A DNA stretch of 64,000 nt from Lycium barbarum (taxonomy: Eukaryota; Streptophyta; Magnoliopsida; Solanales; Solanaceae), in contig NC_083338.1 in the NCBI RefSeq assembly GCF_019175385.1, positions 62,652,884 to 62,716,883 of the forward strand, written 5' to 3'. Below are positions 47,807 to 60,638 of this stretch, in pieces. The position numbers and the translations under genes are program-made. The notes beneath the pieces were generated by a model. That model made no database searches, had not been told where the DNA came from, and saw only the letters and a list, made by a program, of their open reading frames with translations. The first letter of the stretch is position 1; every line of letters starts with the position of its first letter.

Positions 47807-49889
47807 TTTATCTTTGAACATTGTTCTCAGGAATAAGAATTGATTAGGTGAGAAATATGATTTCAAGTTCAAAGATTAAACACATAGAGCATGAATATAC
47901 GTAGAATATGCATAGACTAACGAAAGGGAAGAGGGATAGATAGATGGTATACACTTGATATAAACATCACATGTGTATATCATAGTATACTATGTGTATA
48001 TAAGGGAATAGGCCAGTTATAGACAGCTTGTATACATCAGTAAAAGTGGATAGAAACTTAACCTAAGCCCTAAACTTTCAAATGAATTTTCTTTTAAAAG
48101 GTAGTTGGGCCTAGCCCAATTCAGGTTTAATTGGAAAATGGGCCAGTTTTCATTAAATCCCAAAGGCAAAGGAAAAAAAGGATGGTTTGTTTGTATCACC
48201 TATTGATTAAGTATTTTGAAGCTGTTATGTTAGTTTTATATATCATGACATTACAATATCTGCCTTAGTCTCCTTGTCATGACTTTGAGTTTACTTTTAG
48301 TATTGTTTATATTTAAATTACTTCCCTACGTGGTGATACTTGTGCACAATTCTAGGGCTCTGATTGTATGCTATGGAAACACTGGTTTAGGGAGATGAGG
48401 TGATTTAGGGGGATAAGTCTTAGCCATTCCCCGATGTCCAGCCATGCTTGGGGTTCATGAAACCTTTTGGAACTTGTGCGGCATCGAGAATAAGAGTGGT
48501 GACAACCTTTTCCCTTTGTATGGCATGAGTTACAATTCAGTGAAGCCAATAGTATATGCTCAAGTCCTTTAATTGTGCACTTTGTAACCAATTTGATATA
48601 CATGTATTTATATATATATGTGCATAACTATACAAGTGATAGGTTCAGTAAAATATAGACTAACCTGGGTCCTCTTTCTTTTTCTCCTCCTCTCACTGCA
48701 TGGCCATTTGGGCCGAAGTCCAGCCACCTAAAGGGAGGCTAATATTATTGAAGGCCCAGTCATGTGTGAGAATGACATAAAGGCCCAACCATGGGTAACA
48801 ATGGTTAATTAGGGGTTTGGTACACCCCCAGTATATCCCTTCTCCTCTAAATTTTATCATGCCAGTTTCTTTGTTGATTAAAGTGTTGTATTTGTTTGCT
48901 GTAAAACAACTCACACTATTATTGGAATGGTTTATGATTTGAACTAGACATCTTAGGCAAACTGTACATATGATGTTTTGTGCGACTTTAGGTCCCCACA
49001 CAATTTTAAAAAAAATCGGCTTAACATAAATGATTTTTGAAAGGATAAAATTGCTAAGTATGACGGTAAAAAGGATAAGAGGGATACATCATCTATGGGA
49101 CACTGCTACCATTTTATAAAAGCAAATTTGATATTTCTGAAACCAGAGGAGCCTTTCATTTTTCCTAAGAAACATATTTTCTTTTAAGCCTGATCAGTAA
49201 AATGATTTCAAATTCAAATGTATATAATGTGTTCATGAACCAAATGCAAGTTTTCTCCGGACTAGACCCAGTCGAAAAACTGGAAGTTTGAAAACCATAT
49301 TTTTTAAAGCCCCATTTTACCAAATTTTTTCAGAAAAGAGGAGGGAAAACACATTTTGGGTTGAGCCCAGTAATAAAGGGGAAAACGAGATTTTGGGTTA
49401 AAAGCCCAAAAGACCTTAACTAATTTTTTCCAAAAAAAAAACATAAATTTGGGCCAAAGCCCACGTCAAAACGTTACTACTTATTTTTATAAATCATTGG
49501 GCTTTAAGTTAAAATTCCAAGTCCAACAAAGATAATTGAATTATATAAACAAACCTCTTATAAATTAAATCTGTATAAACCATTTGTAAACATAAAGTTT
49601 TAGATAAGGACGTTCTAAAAAACGTATTAAACGAATTAACCCGGACCATGTATGAGTCAAGCATGAACAAAATTTATTTATCCCATACTTTAAATGAACT
49701 TTTCGTCTTTACAAAAATCACTACTGTCCTTATATATATAAAGGAACTAATTGTATCCGGATATTATAAATCCAAAACTAAATACCCTATATGTAAAGGG
49801 AATACATTCAATTCTTTCAAAAAATGCTATGCATAATGACATACTTTTACGGGAAATAAACATCGAATAAACAGTTCATGCAAATAATC
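47807..49889. other. Unassigned AT-rich DNA
   Basis: No gene, LTR pair or coding similarity recognised. Short GGGCC/AGCCCA phrases (48105-48140, 48700-48800, 49350-49460) recall plant repeat leaders. Open frames here are all short and featureless. This is the least repeat-like part of the window. Confidence 0.5.
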
Positions 49890-50159
49890 ACACATTGGAA
49901 TTCGAATCAACCGTATAGTACGGATTCTTAATACTAGGGGGCCTAACACCTTCCTTAGGGGATCACCAGAACCCTTACCTAGAACTTTGGGTTAAGAAGG
50001 ACTTTTCATGGTGTATGAATAAACCCTTCAAAACTGATTTTCCTAATTTTCTAAAAATTAGGTGACGACTCTTTTAAAACAAAGTTTGAAAGAGCACCAA
50101 TGATTTCGAAGTAGCTTTTCCAAGAGCTAACCTCGCCGGCGAGAATGCGAACCGTTACA
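49890..50159 (+). repeat. Possible LTR end of a Tat/Ogre-like element
   Basis: GGGGCCTAACACCTTCC, then GGGGATCACC and GGTGACGACTC, with a terminal CGAACCGTTACA, recall the R-U5 end of plant Tat/Ogre LTRs. No PBS or interior follows, because F leader starts at about 50160. Weak call made from short phrases only. Confidence 0.3.
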
Positions 50160-50471
50160 AGGTCCTTTTCAAGTTGAAGAACAAAGCCCAATAGCAATCT
50201 AGCTTCAATTTACCCTAAATCAACTAAGCCCAATTTGAGTTCTTTAAGCTTTGATGAAGCTCCAATAGTGAAAACTTCAAAACCCACCCAAATGACTTCA
50301 AACTTCAGATTTAGATGTTTTCCACCTTAAAAACTCAAATCTAACTTCGAAAACATTCAAATCAAACTACAACAACAATTTCTTTTGGAATTTTCAAATT
50401 TGAATTTTTTCTTTGAGCTTTGCAAAATTCAAACCTATGATTGAGGATTGTAAAACAGCACTCTAGCCCAA
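50160..50471 (-). other. Element F leader (partial)
   Basis: Non-coding; resembles the PBS-proximal leader of element I (about 29100-29490). F gag and pol are not present to the left. Confidence 0.6.
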
Positions 50472-50483
50472 GCTCTGATACCA
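50472..50483 (-). promoter_or_regulatory. Element F primer-binding site
   Basis: GCTCTGATACCA, TGGTATCAGAGC on the element strand. It fixes the orientation of F. Confidence 0.82.
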
Positions 50484-50488
50484 AATAA

Positions 50489-51224
50489 TAGAACCTAATT
50501 GGAAACTCTAAGAAAATCAAACAAACAAAAAGCGAAAATTAAAAGGATAGAATAGAATTAGCGATAAGAAGATTAGAGGATAGAAGAAAGACCCAAAGGA
50601 TAGTAAATCTATGAAAAAACTTGGGTATATGAAACCCAAATCCTTCCAATTTGATTCAACCCTATGAACCTATACTATTTGAATTCAAGGAATTACCCAA
50701 TTTGAAGATCCACAAATGAGCAATCCAATATGAACGCAATGGAAAAGGAGTTAATTAGCAACTAAGAAATCACACTTAGTCAACCAAATATACTCTATTA
50801 ATCTCTACTTAACAATCTCTCAAACTCACAAGTTTTTCATCAATATTCAAGGTAAGTGCAAAAGAAAGACTAAGTGTCTTATTTATACTAGTGATCTTAT
50901 AACAAAGGCCCTAAAGTGGCTCTTTGCAAAAATAACCCCATATGGGCCTTCAATTGCATCCAATGTCCCAAAGCTTGTAATTATGGCCTCCATTTTCAAT
51001 CTTAGCCTTGAATTGGATTCTTAGTCAAGTGTTGCACGCTTTAGCCATAATTTGCACTTCTATCCATTTTGTGCTCCTATCCACTTGGGTAGTAGCCTCT
51101 TCATCCACTTGCCAAGCTATCTTCCAAGCGCCATATGTCTTCTTATGCGGGTCCACAAGAGGCTCCAACATCCTTCTTAGCATCCTTGAACCATTTTCCA
51201 TTTATACTCATTAGGATCATATCA
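50489..51224 (-). repeat. Element F 5' LTR
   Basis: From TAGAACC to GGATCATATCA on the plus strand. Similar to the E LTR (shared CAAAAATA, GGGCCTTCAATTGCATCCAA-like and CACACTTAGT phrases) and more distantly to the I LTR. Inserted into J gag. The left terminal TG has decayed to TA. Confidence 0.7.
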
Positions 51225-51990
51225 CGCGGCCTGCTAACGTCTGAGAGCCTTACCCCGAAGGGCGAACCGATGATGACGAACCAACTGTTGATCCGGCAGG
51301 CTGAACTACACCTCTACCACCCCTCGATGGACACTTACGCATAATATGGCCTAGCTGACCACAGACATAACAAGCATCTGAATCAGAGCGACACTATCCA
51401 GTATGTAACTTACCATATTGATCACACCATGGTAAAGGTGCCTCATATGGCTTGAATCACCTCTTTACTGAGAACCTGAGGCTTTAAAACACTATCATAA
51501 TTTTGAATAAATAAATCAATCAAATCTCTGACCTGCAAATCGTGGAGGTGCACTAGCTACTGAATGGCCTGAATGCCTAGAATACTACAGCCTCTGACCC
51601 CCTTTGAACTCACTAACAGCACCTTAAGATCTGGCTCTTTTACTATGACCCCTATCATACTCACGCTTGACCCTCCGCTGCTGCTGATGCTCCTCATGAT
51701 TCTGAGCATGTGCCTGAATGCGGAATATATCCATACCTATCTAAAGTGAGGCCGTCATACAGTCATCAATCAAATGTGGCCCCAATACACTTATAAACCG
51801 GTAAACACGATCTTCTATGTCAACTATCATAGCTGGAGCATATCCAGCCAATGAATTAAAATGACGACAATACTCCTGAGCACTCATGTTCCCCTGTCTA
51901 AGGTTCAGAAACCTATCAGCTCTGGCCCGCCAAATCTTGGGCGGTAAATAATGTCGGAAGAAGGCACCTTTGAACTCCTGCTACACGGGT
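51225..51990 (-). pseudogene. Element J gag fragment (degenerate)
   Basis: Reads leftward: capsid part (ARADRFL-like region near 51920, GHRVYRF-like region near 51800), then an intact zinc knuckle CYVCGQLGHIMRKC (51331-51372) and a Gly/Ser-rich tail. Many stops and frame changes. Same gag type as H and G. Bounded by F on the left and E on the right, both inserted in it. Confidence 0.72.
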
Positions 51991-52640
51991 GATAAGATTC
52001 AACCTAAGGAAACTCTAAGAAGTAAACAAAAATAAAGGAAAACAAAAGACAGATGAAGAATTGGGGGTTAAGGAGAATAAAGGATAGATACTTGACTCAA
52101 TTAGTAATGAATCCTATAGGAAAATCTAAGTATATTAAACTTAAACCCTCCTATTGTGAATTCAACCAAAAGAACCAAAGTAATTTGAATCAAGTAGAAG
52201 ACTCAATTGGAAATCACAAATGATCAATCTAGATGAATTCAATGGATAAGCAAATTCACTTTGCAACAATAAAATCACACTTAGTGTAGTAACCTAACAA
52301 TTTATCTATTAACTAAAATCTCTCAATATTTGAGTTTGCACAATATCAAAGCTAAGTATTCCAAATGGATGACAAGAACTATTTGTACTAATGCCTATTA
52401 CACCAAAAGGCCTTAAAGTGGTTCTTTTGCAAAAATACCCACATGGGTCTTCAATTGCATCCAAAGCCTCATAACTTGCAATTATGACCTCCAATTGTCA
52501 TTCTAACCCCATAACTTGCAAGTATGGCCTCCAATTGCAATCTTAGCCCCATAGTTGAACTTTTAGCCATTTTGAGCTTCTAGCCACTTTGCAACTCTTC
52601 CAATGCCAACTCCCAAACGTTGAAAATCCGCAAAGTCTTC
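51991..52640 (-). repeat. Element E 3' LTR (right edge approximate)
   Basis: Starts GATAAGATTCAACC against J gag and resembles the F LTR over most of its length. The inner edge is not sharp; pol ends at 52649. No gene seen. Confidence 0.6.
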
Positions 52641-52648
52641 TCTCCAAT

Positions 52649-54319
52649 CTACTCCAAGGCATCCTTTTTCATGAACAAGGCTTGCAACTCTTGATGTTCT
52701 CTTGCTTGCCTTCTTGTGAAAGGCCTTGTGCTTGTTGGGTTCGTATCATCCTCCCTTTCTTGGAGAAGATTCGTCCTCGAATCTAAGGGCGTACTTACAA
52801 CATAAGAGGAAAGATCACTCATATTGAAAACATTATAAACATTATACTCACTTGGCAAGTCGATCTTGTAGGCATTGTCATTGATCTTTTGAAGCACTTT
52901 GAATGGCCCATCTCCCCTTGGGCTCAATTTCCCTTTTCGCATTTGCGGGAACCTTTCTTTTCGAAAGTGAACCCAAACCCAATTATCGGGTTGGAAGTCC
53001 ACCTTTCTTCTCCCATGATTTTGTCTCTTAGCTACCTTGGTATTGGCCTTGTCAATGCTCTCCTTTACCTTGGCATGGATTTTCATCATTTCGGCTGCCC
53101 TTTGCTTTGCATCTAAACTCACAACAACATCACTAGCAAAAGGGGTTAAGGTTAAAGGAATCAAAGGATTAAAGCCATAACATACTTCAAATGGAGTCAT
53201 GTCAATAGAGGAATGGAGGGACCAATTGTAAGCAAACTCAATCAAAGGTAAACGATCCTCCCAAGTAGTGGGCTTCCTCTAATCGTACATCTAAGCATAC
53301 TCTCTAGATTCCTATTCACTACTTCAGTTTGACCATCCATTTGAGGGTGGCAAGAACTAGAGAACATGAGCTTGGTACCAAGTGTACCCCAAAGAATTTT
53401 CCAAAAGTGACTAAGAAACCTGGAATCCCTATCACTAACAATAGTGCGGGGAACTCCATGCAACTTAAGAACATGATTCACAAACAAGGATGCTACATGA
53501 GATGCATCATCACATTTATGGCATGATATAAAATGAGACATTTTTGAGAACCTATCTACCACAACAAAAATGCTATCATGACCCCTTTTGGTTCTTGGAA
53601 GACCCGACACAAAATCCATAGAAATGTCTATGGAAGGACCACTAGGAGTAGGAAGGGAAGTATACATACCTTGGGGCCGAGTCTTGGACTTGGCTTGCTT
53701 GCATTCCAAACATTGACGACATAGCTTTGCAACATCATGTCGCATCTTGGGCTAATCGAATTGCTCACCCAAAATATCAAGTGTCTTGGCCACTCCAAAA
53801 TGGCCCATCATTCCACCACTATGTGCTTCCTTGACGAACAACTCTCTCCATAAGCTCATTAGGACACAAACTCTACCATCCTTGAATAAGAACCCATCGA
53901 CAAGTTGGAACCTATCAACCCTCCTCCCTTGGGTCAGCTCCTTACAAATTGCCTTAAAGTCGGGATCTTGAGAATAAAATCCCTTAAGGCTTTCAAATCC
54001 CATCATCCTAGAAGTCATAGTGTTTAGCAAGACATACCTTTTAGATAATGCATCCGCCACCACATTGTCCTTCCCCTTTTTGTAATGGATCACATAAGGG
54101 AAATCATCAATCAATTCTACCCATTTCGTATGCCTCTTATTGAGCTTGGATTGGCCCTTCAAATGTTTTAAGGATTCGTGATCCAATCGTATCACAAACT
54201 CCTTATGCCACAAATAATGTTGCCAATGGGTCAAGACCCTCACAAGTGCATACAACTCCTTGTCATAAGTAGAGTAGTTCAATGACGCCCCTTTTAGCTT
54301 TTCACTAAAATAAGCCAAT
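52649..54319 (-). pseudogene. Element E pol, RNase H and integrase (broken)
   Basis: From 54319 leftward: RNase H end ([46 protein letters not shown]), integrase HHCC finger ([15 protein letters not shown] ... CRQCLECK), catalytic core with acidic residues in [19 protein letters not shown] and TEVVNRNLE, and a GPF module (GDGPFKVLQKI), ending in STRPFTRRQAREHQ. Breaks: TAG at 53749 (Trp expected) and a one-base frame loss near 53275. The inserted D cuts the RNase H region at CCAAT; the N-terminal side continues at 63691. Clearly a different lineage from B. The coding motif DSRTNLL (about 52765-52785) contains the pre-PPT palindrome. Confidence 0.88.
52767..52784 (-). promoter_or_regulatory. 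Pre-PPT-type palindrome in E
   Basis: AGATTCG, loop TCCT (AGGA on the element strand), CGAATCT: a 7-bp stem in which one base pair is swapped relative to A, B and D. Confidence 0.55.
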
Positions 54320-57300
54320 TGTCACGACCCAACCCCGTGGGCCGCGACTGGCACCCTACTTAGGCACCCCAAACAGACTCACAAACCAGATTATCATATT
54401 CAGACTCATTCAGACTTAACATACGTTATTCGAACTGAAAACTAATAGCAGACGTCACACAAGAATTGAACAAACACTTATCTTAAGCGGTCGCCCGTGC
54501 AGAACAGTCATATCAAAATCAGAAAGGTGGCGGAATATACATCGCCCAAATGCACAAACACACACGTACAAACTCATGGGCCGGTTTGGCCATAGTAGCA
54601 TACGGGCCGCTTAAGAACGCAAAACAGATCCACATACAAACACACCGGACCCACGACCCACAAATATGACTACAGGCCTCTAGAACAAAACAGAACATAC
54701 GAACATATGACGGGACAGGGCCCCGCCGTACCCACACAGCTACAAATGTACAGAATACACGCACAGCAAAAGGTATGTACCAAAAGTTAAGCTCCGTATC
54801 AAGGGGAGCTCTCCAAAATAGCAGAATCGGTAGCCTAAACCAGAGGATCACCCACACGAGCTTCTGTACCTGCGGGCATGAAACGCAGCCCCCCCCCCCC
54901 CCCCCCCCCGCGAAGAACAGGGGGTCAGTACGGGAGAAGTACTGAGTATGTAAAGCAGAAGGTACAGAAATCACAATCATAACTGGAGTCAGAAGGAACA
55001 AACACAAACGTCAAAGTAGCAAATCAAACCTGTACGGAAGATAAATGTAAAAATGCAAATAAAACAATCATGTATAGGGCTTAGGAATGTGGTCACCCCC
55101 GACGCTGGTGCCACAACACATCATACTCCAGATGTTTTTCAAATCTCCGTACAGTCTCTAGACAAATCGTATCACACACATATCACATCATCAGAACATA
55201 TCAAATGCCATATCACATCATAACTCCATAGACGGTAACCGGCCCTATGGCGAGGCCTCGGAAACCGTAACACATCATACTTCCGAATATGGTATAGCGC
55301 GCACGATCACAAAGCCGGCCCGGGTACCGACGAACGAAATCATAGCGAATGGCACGAACGGAGTAGTGCAGAAACCATATGCATATCAAAAGTAATTTAC
55401 AAGACTCGACATATAATTACATATAGGCATATACCGACGCCAGAAGGCTCGGGGTAGGAGTCAGGGCGATCAAAATTTATATATGGAAGTTACGAAGTTC
55501 CAAACTGCAAAACCTTTGAAAAACAATTCACAGATCATTTTCCGAAAACCTAGCGTCATTCATAGTGCAAAACGTTCAATAACGATATAAGAAATTTCAA
55601 ACGGACCTTTGAGTCATAGGCAAACGATTACCTTTCATATCGAACGAAAATGAGCCAAACAAACCAAATAAGGGAAGCCTCGGGGCTTGCGGGCCCACCT
55701 TGAGTCAAGTCGAGGCGGCGGACACAAATCACAGACTTTAGGCTCCATAAAGCCATCTACGAACGTTTCGGAGAGATTTGGACACAATAGCAAAATTTAT
55801 GAAGGTTTGAACATTCTTTCAACCAAACGTAAGGAATAGGTTTCAATTGCGCTGAATGAGTAGTACCCAAACTTGAACTCGGATTTCCAAGAGCAGAATT
55901 ATCCCCGAGGGTCCGATCTTAACCTAGTATAACTAGGACATGCCAAAAGAAGGAAAGGTAAGCTTTACATACCTGGATTGCGTCTTACGCTCGTCAAATC
56001 TAAATTCCCGTTTCGTCCAAAAACTGCAAATGGTCACTTTTACCAGTTACTATTCATGAAGGTTAACATTTTAATCTTTGGGTTATACTTGGCTACCGAA
56101 ATTTCGGCAGCATTTCCCCTATAAATCTAACACCCCTGAGACTTAGCTCGGCTCAAAATACATCAACAACAACAACCCAAACATCATCAAACAACATAAA
56201 TCACAATCAAATCATTCTAACTTCAAAGTTCTACCTTACTACACAAGTTGACGACTTTTTTTTTTCCAACTTCACAATTCCAAACTTATATCCACATTAT
56301 TGAGTTCATTCACCCATTCAAGATTATTCAAACCCATCCCAATTACACTCCAACAATATACAAAATTTCCCGAAGTTCATTACTTTGCATATTTTATCCA
56401 AAACATCAAAAACTTACGGCGAACTTTCTAACTCGCATTGTTTCATTCCAAATTCAATAACATCAACCATAAGTCACATTTAACGTCTTTAGCATCATAA
56501 ATATACAATGATATACACAAATATACCAAAGGTATATACTTTCCGATAATGTTCCGAAATCATTTTCCAACACCAATTCAATTCATTAAACGATCCTTTA
56601 CGTCATAAATGTCACAACGACGCAACTAACGAACTAACAAATCAATTCCACCTTGCCTTACACACTTTATACCTCACTTCTAGCATACCAAACACACATA
56701 CACACACGGCCTCATACACATACACCAAAGTTACAGGATTCTCGTCTATTCTCAATCCTTAATACATTCATACAAATTCCATAACATTAAAAGGACAAAA
56801 TTCATACCTTTTCTTGAATTTCCGACTTGTCGCAAACGTGCACCTCTCGCCAAACTAATTGTACCCCGTCGGAGAGCGTCTTGAGTACTTTACAATATGT
56901 GAAGAACAAGGATTTTTGGATCAAACACAAGGCTTGGGATTTTTTTTTTCTCTTATAGGGGTTCTCGGCCGAGAGCCTTCCTTTGGTGATGCTCAATTTT
57001 TTTTTGTGTTTTGTTTTAGTTCTTGATAACTCCAAAGGGAATATGGATATATATCCAATTATAGGTCATGTGTATATCACATGTCCTTTAAAAATATGGG
57101 CTTGGACCTTGTCTTGGTCGGCCACTTCAAGGCTTTGGGCCTCAATTTTGTTTTTTGTTGTCCAATTCTTGGCCCAATTCATTAAAAGTCCCGTTTTGTA
57201 ATCCCCGAAACTAATTTCCGAAATTCCAAATTTACCCTCGGCCTTCCCCAATGTCTTGACATTAATGATTTCATAACCAACATAGTCACATCAACTAGAA

Positions 57301-57376
57301 TCAAAATATTTCCTCATAACACACAAGTCTTAATTATTTCTCGATTTCCAATTATACGAAAACACGGGACATAACA
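54320..57376 (-). repeat. Element D 3' LTR
   Basis: Plus-strand ends TGTCACGACCC ... GGGACATAACA. Carries a run of 21 C at 54889-54909 where the 5' LTR has 7, inside one arm of the conserved LTR hairpin. Otherwise nearly identical to 60655-63690. Confidence 0.93.
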
Positions 57377-57411
57377 TTCTCCCCCCTTAAGAACATTCGT
57401 CCTCGAATGTT
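57377..57411 (-). promoter_or_regulatory. D polypurine tract and pre-PPT hairpin
   Basis: On the element strand: AACATTCG, loop AGGA, CGAATGTT (57411-57392), then TCTTAAGGGGGGAGAA next to the LTR. Confidence 0.85.
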
Positions 57412-57714
57412 AAGTTGACCTCATGGGGCGTCATACTACTTCGGAAGGGTTCTCTTTAAAGTCATCCTTTGTTGATTTTTCCGACATGGCTTCTTCACCA
57501 ACATTATGGGGTAATTAATTTTTTTCACATCACTAATTCAAATGCCTTCCTAATACATTTTCTCATACCCCACGTAATCACCGACCCATACGCTATATTC
57601 TTGTAATGGGCGAACGCTTTCCAGACACTATAATCAATATCATTTCTCGTTACACTTCTTCATACCCGACACTTTATGCCAAACAGATTCAGAGCTAGGG
57701 CCGGGCGCGCATAA

Positions 57715-58160
57715 GCATATCGGACGGATTCATAGTCAACATCAGAGGTACGAAAGTATGTCAGGCAAATCCGAGATCGGAGTCAGACGTACAGAGAGGT
57801 ATCAGACAGATTCGAAATCAGGATCAGACGTACAGAATCGTATCACATAGAATCGTGACCGAAGTCAGACAGACAGAAATGTATCGGACGGAGTCGTAAG
57901 CAGAATCAGACATACGGAGATGTATCAGACAGACGCGTGATCAAAATCAGACGTACATAGGCATATCAGACGGATTCATATCCAGAGTTAGACATACAGA
58001 GGTGTGCCAGACAGCAACGTATTCAGAATCAGACGCACAAAAATTCATCAGATGGGAACATAATCGAGCCCAGAAATACAGAGGCGTACTAGGCAGAGCC
58101 TTATCGGAATCGGGAGTGTAGAAGTACAGCAGATAGAATGTCGAATTAGAATCAAATCGC
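57715..58160. repeat. Degenerate tandem repeat of about 44 bp
   Basis: Roughly ten diverged units built from ATCAGACGTACAGAG, GTATCAGACGGATTC and a variable GTAATCAGA-type link. Spacing between GACGTACA-like cores is about 42-47 bp. Confidence 0.7.
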
Positions 58161-58598
58161 TCCTATTAAGGCTCCAATGATTCATGAGAATTTCCCTTTA
58201 TTTGCAAACTTGTTTGCCAAGTGATCATACAAATTGTCTTGCGTGTCGCTCATCGGCTCCTTCAGAGGTTCCGCTTATTCACACTTCTTATCTTCCATCA
58301 CTCACAATATTAGTCGCCTGGACTCGGCTCTTGGTCCATATGGACACCAAACGAAAATCATACACACACACATACACACACTTGCTAATACCTTACTGGC
58401 GAACGTCTCAGACTGATGTTCAAATTCGTTCAATTTCCCAAGCGGTGGTGTACCCTTTTCTTTTGCCCATTTGGTCCGCCTCGTTCTGCGCGACTCCTGT
58501 AAGGGCACTAGTTACTCCACACATTTTTATTTTCCTTTTGGTTACCCCAAATTTCCATTCATATTTATCATACTCTCACTTGTGAAAAACTTTGCATT

Positions 58599-58700
58599 AC
58601 TTCCCAGGGGGTCACCCATCCCAGAATTGCTCTGGCTTGAGCACGCTTAACCCCGAAACTTCCATGCATTTTGACGCGTTAGGGCTGATATAATTTCGTC
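58599..58700 (-). pseudogene. 5S rRNA-derived module inside element D
   Basis: On the element strand: AAATTATATCAGCCCTAA, then CGGGGTTAAGCGTGCT, then GGGATGGGTGACCCCC and TGGGAAGT, collinear with plant 5S rRNA up to about base 104. The box C side is the best preserved; the box A side is changed after GCGTGCT (CAAGCCAGAG). The 5' third is poor. Same orientation relative to the element as in A. Unlikely to be a functional rRNA gene. Confidence 0.75.
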
Positions 58701-58998
58701 AATTGCCCCGCACGACCTTTGTCACGAAATTTTAGGGCCAATCGGGGTCTTAGCAATTTTTTTTTTTTGGGAAGTTTTCGTAGTGGGTCCCACTTCGACC
58801 CAAAGAGGTCGTTTGCTCTTCTGGCTATATGGTTTATCGCTTTAGCCTGTCAAATTCCCTATATTCGCCTCCCACATGAATAGATGGCTGCCTCAAATAT
58901 TTTCATTGGTTCGGATTCTTACCCTACTTTTACTGACACGCAGAAAGAGAATATCGCGTAATATACTGGAGTACAGACCTATCATTCCACATATTCAT

Positions 58999-60450
58999 TC
59001 AGGAAAAGGTAAGTAATATACCTGGGTCTGCGTCTGGTGATGCCTCTGGGTCCCGCCGACCAGTCAAAGCGTATATGCGGTTCGAGGGACCGCTAGAATC
59101 TGAACCCCCACCACGGCCTCTACCGCTGCCCGCTGGGGCTGGCATACCTCGCCCCGTGGAGCGCTTGGCCGAAGGGGTAGATGGCGAACCAGCAACGGAT
59201 CTCGTCGGCTGTGCTGCGCTACCAGAACCGCCTGCCCACAGACAGTCTCGCATGATATGGCCCTGGCGGGCGCAAGCAAAACAGGCCCCTGTGGCCCTGA
59301 AGCACTCACCCGGGTGCGATCTTCCACAATACGAACACGGGGGCATAGGTGGCCTAGTCTGACCGGGACCCCTGCTCGCTTGAGGACCTGGGGCTCTGGA
59401 ACTTTGGTCTGCCCTGGACGGTCCTGCGCCATCAAATCGCTTACTAGCAGACTGCGTGTCCCGGCCTAACGGAGGGAAGTACCCACTGGACTGATACTGA
59501 GGCTGCCCGCCCCGAGAATCTCCAGAATACCCCGCTGATCTGGCCCTCTTGGGCTGTCTGCCATCATACTCTCTGCTGGGCCGATCTGCTCGGTGCCGGT
59601 TCTCCATCCCCTGGGCGTAGGCCTGTAGACGGGCAATGTCCATGTCTGTCTACAATGACACCGCCATACAGCCGTCGATCAAGTAACGATCCAACCCCAT
59701 AACATATCTGTGCATCCGATCAGACATATCTGCTACCACGGCAGGTGCATACCGGGCCAGGGAACCAAACTCCAGATTATATTCACGAACGCTTCGACCC
59801 CTCTGCTGCAGATGTAAAAACCGATCAGCTCGCTCTCGTCGTAACTCTGAGGGCAGAAAGTGGCGGGTGAAAGCAGTCACAAACTGATCCCACGTAGCTG
59901 GAGGAGCACCCTCACCCCTGGATAACTCCCAAGTCTCGTACCAGTGAGCGGCAACATCCCGAAGTCTATGCGAGGCCAGCTCAACCGACTCGGTCTCTGA
60001 AGCCCTGACCAAGTCTAATGCACGCCGCATCCCCCGAATAAAGTCATGGGGGTCCTCGTCGGGCTTAGACCCGAAAAACTCTGGAGGGCCACATAATAAG
60101 AACTCCCGAACTCTCAGGCTGTCCCGCCTGTCATCATCATCATCGTCCCTCCGCCCGCGTCGGCGAGCCTGTCCTGCCACCAGTGTAGTCAGCAACTGTA
60201 CAGCCTCCCTCAGGGTCCTATCCTCCGCCCCTGGCTGAGGAGCTGGAATCTCAGGAGCGGGTACACGGACCTCTGGAGCTGCTGAAGGTCCTGCTCCAGG
60301 CTGTACTAGTGGGGGTGTAGCAGACCCCTCAGAATGAGGCACAACCTCAGGCAAATCATAAACACGAGCCCGGGTAGCTCGCTGTACCTGACTAGTCCCT
60401 CCCATCCTCGCTTTGCCCTTCTGGGCCACCGTTGCCTTCTTCGGAGGCAT
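58999..60450 (-). pseudogene. D gag, one nonsense codon, fused to a protease stub
   Basis: ATG at 60450 (MPPKKATVAQ); the upstream GTG at 60462 is not needed. Pro-rich N-terminus, Asp-rich DDDDDRRDSLRV, capsid (EFFGSKPDEDPHDFIRGM, RLRDVAAHWYETWEL, RERADRFLHLQ, RYVMGLDRYLIDG), TAG at 59650-59652 (Gln in B), then a basic linker, zinc knuckle CFACARQGHIMRDC (about 59239-59280) and Gly/Arg-rich tail. After GILLTFS the frame ends at TGA 58999, just where the protease begins in B. One C-to-T change is thus the only break in an otherwise complete gag, consistent with gag having been useful to this non-autonomous element. Confidence 0.92.
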
Positions 60451-60559
60451 CACTGCAAACACAATAGCGGGTCAGATCAGAATCACCCTAATAGCACAGC
60501 TCTATCGCACGATCTAAGATTCCAAAGAAGAGTAACACCCTAAATGCCCTGTAGCTTCC

Positions 60560-60595
60560 TGTTTATGGATGCGGTGCACAACACATCGATAAACA
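60560..60595 (-). promoter_or_regulatory. Candidate dimer-initiation hairpin in D leader
   Basis: Arms TGTTTATCGATGTG and CGCATCCATAAACA on the element strand, loop TT plus GTGCAC (60574-60579). Thirteen of 14 positions pair, one as G-U. Confidence 0.6.
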
Positions 60596-60638
60596 AGACT
60601 CTACGAGACACGGCCTGTAGACATTCCGAGGACAAACC

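Larger units (their letters stand above)
57412..58998 (-). other. D non-coding interior replacing pol
   Basis: About 1.6 kb with no recognisable protein. It includes the degenerate tandem repeat (57715-58160), the 5S-like module (58599-58700), an A-run, and sequence near the PPT that matches the corresponding part of A (CCCGAAGTA, CCATAGGG/CCATGAGG phrases). Open frames at 58184 and elsewhere are featureless. Confidence 0.82.

Noticed and set aside
54519..55007. 162-codon open frame on the minus strand, related to frames at 34116 and 60854
   Set aside because: All three are the same LTR segment in C and D. The frame tracks LTR sequence and includes the homopolymer run; coding is not supported.
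58184..58585. 133-codon frame in D interior
   Set aside because: No recognisable domain or codon pattern; lies in repeat-derived filler next to the 5S module.
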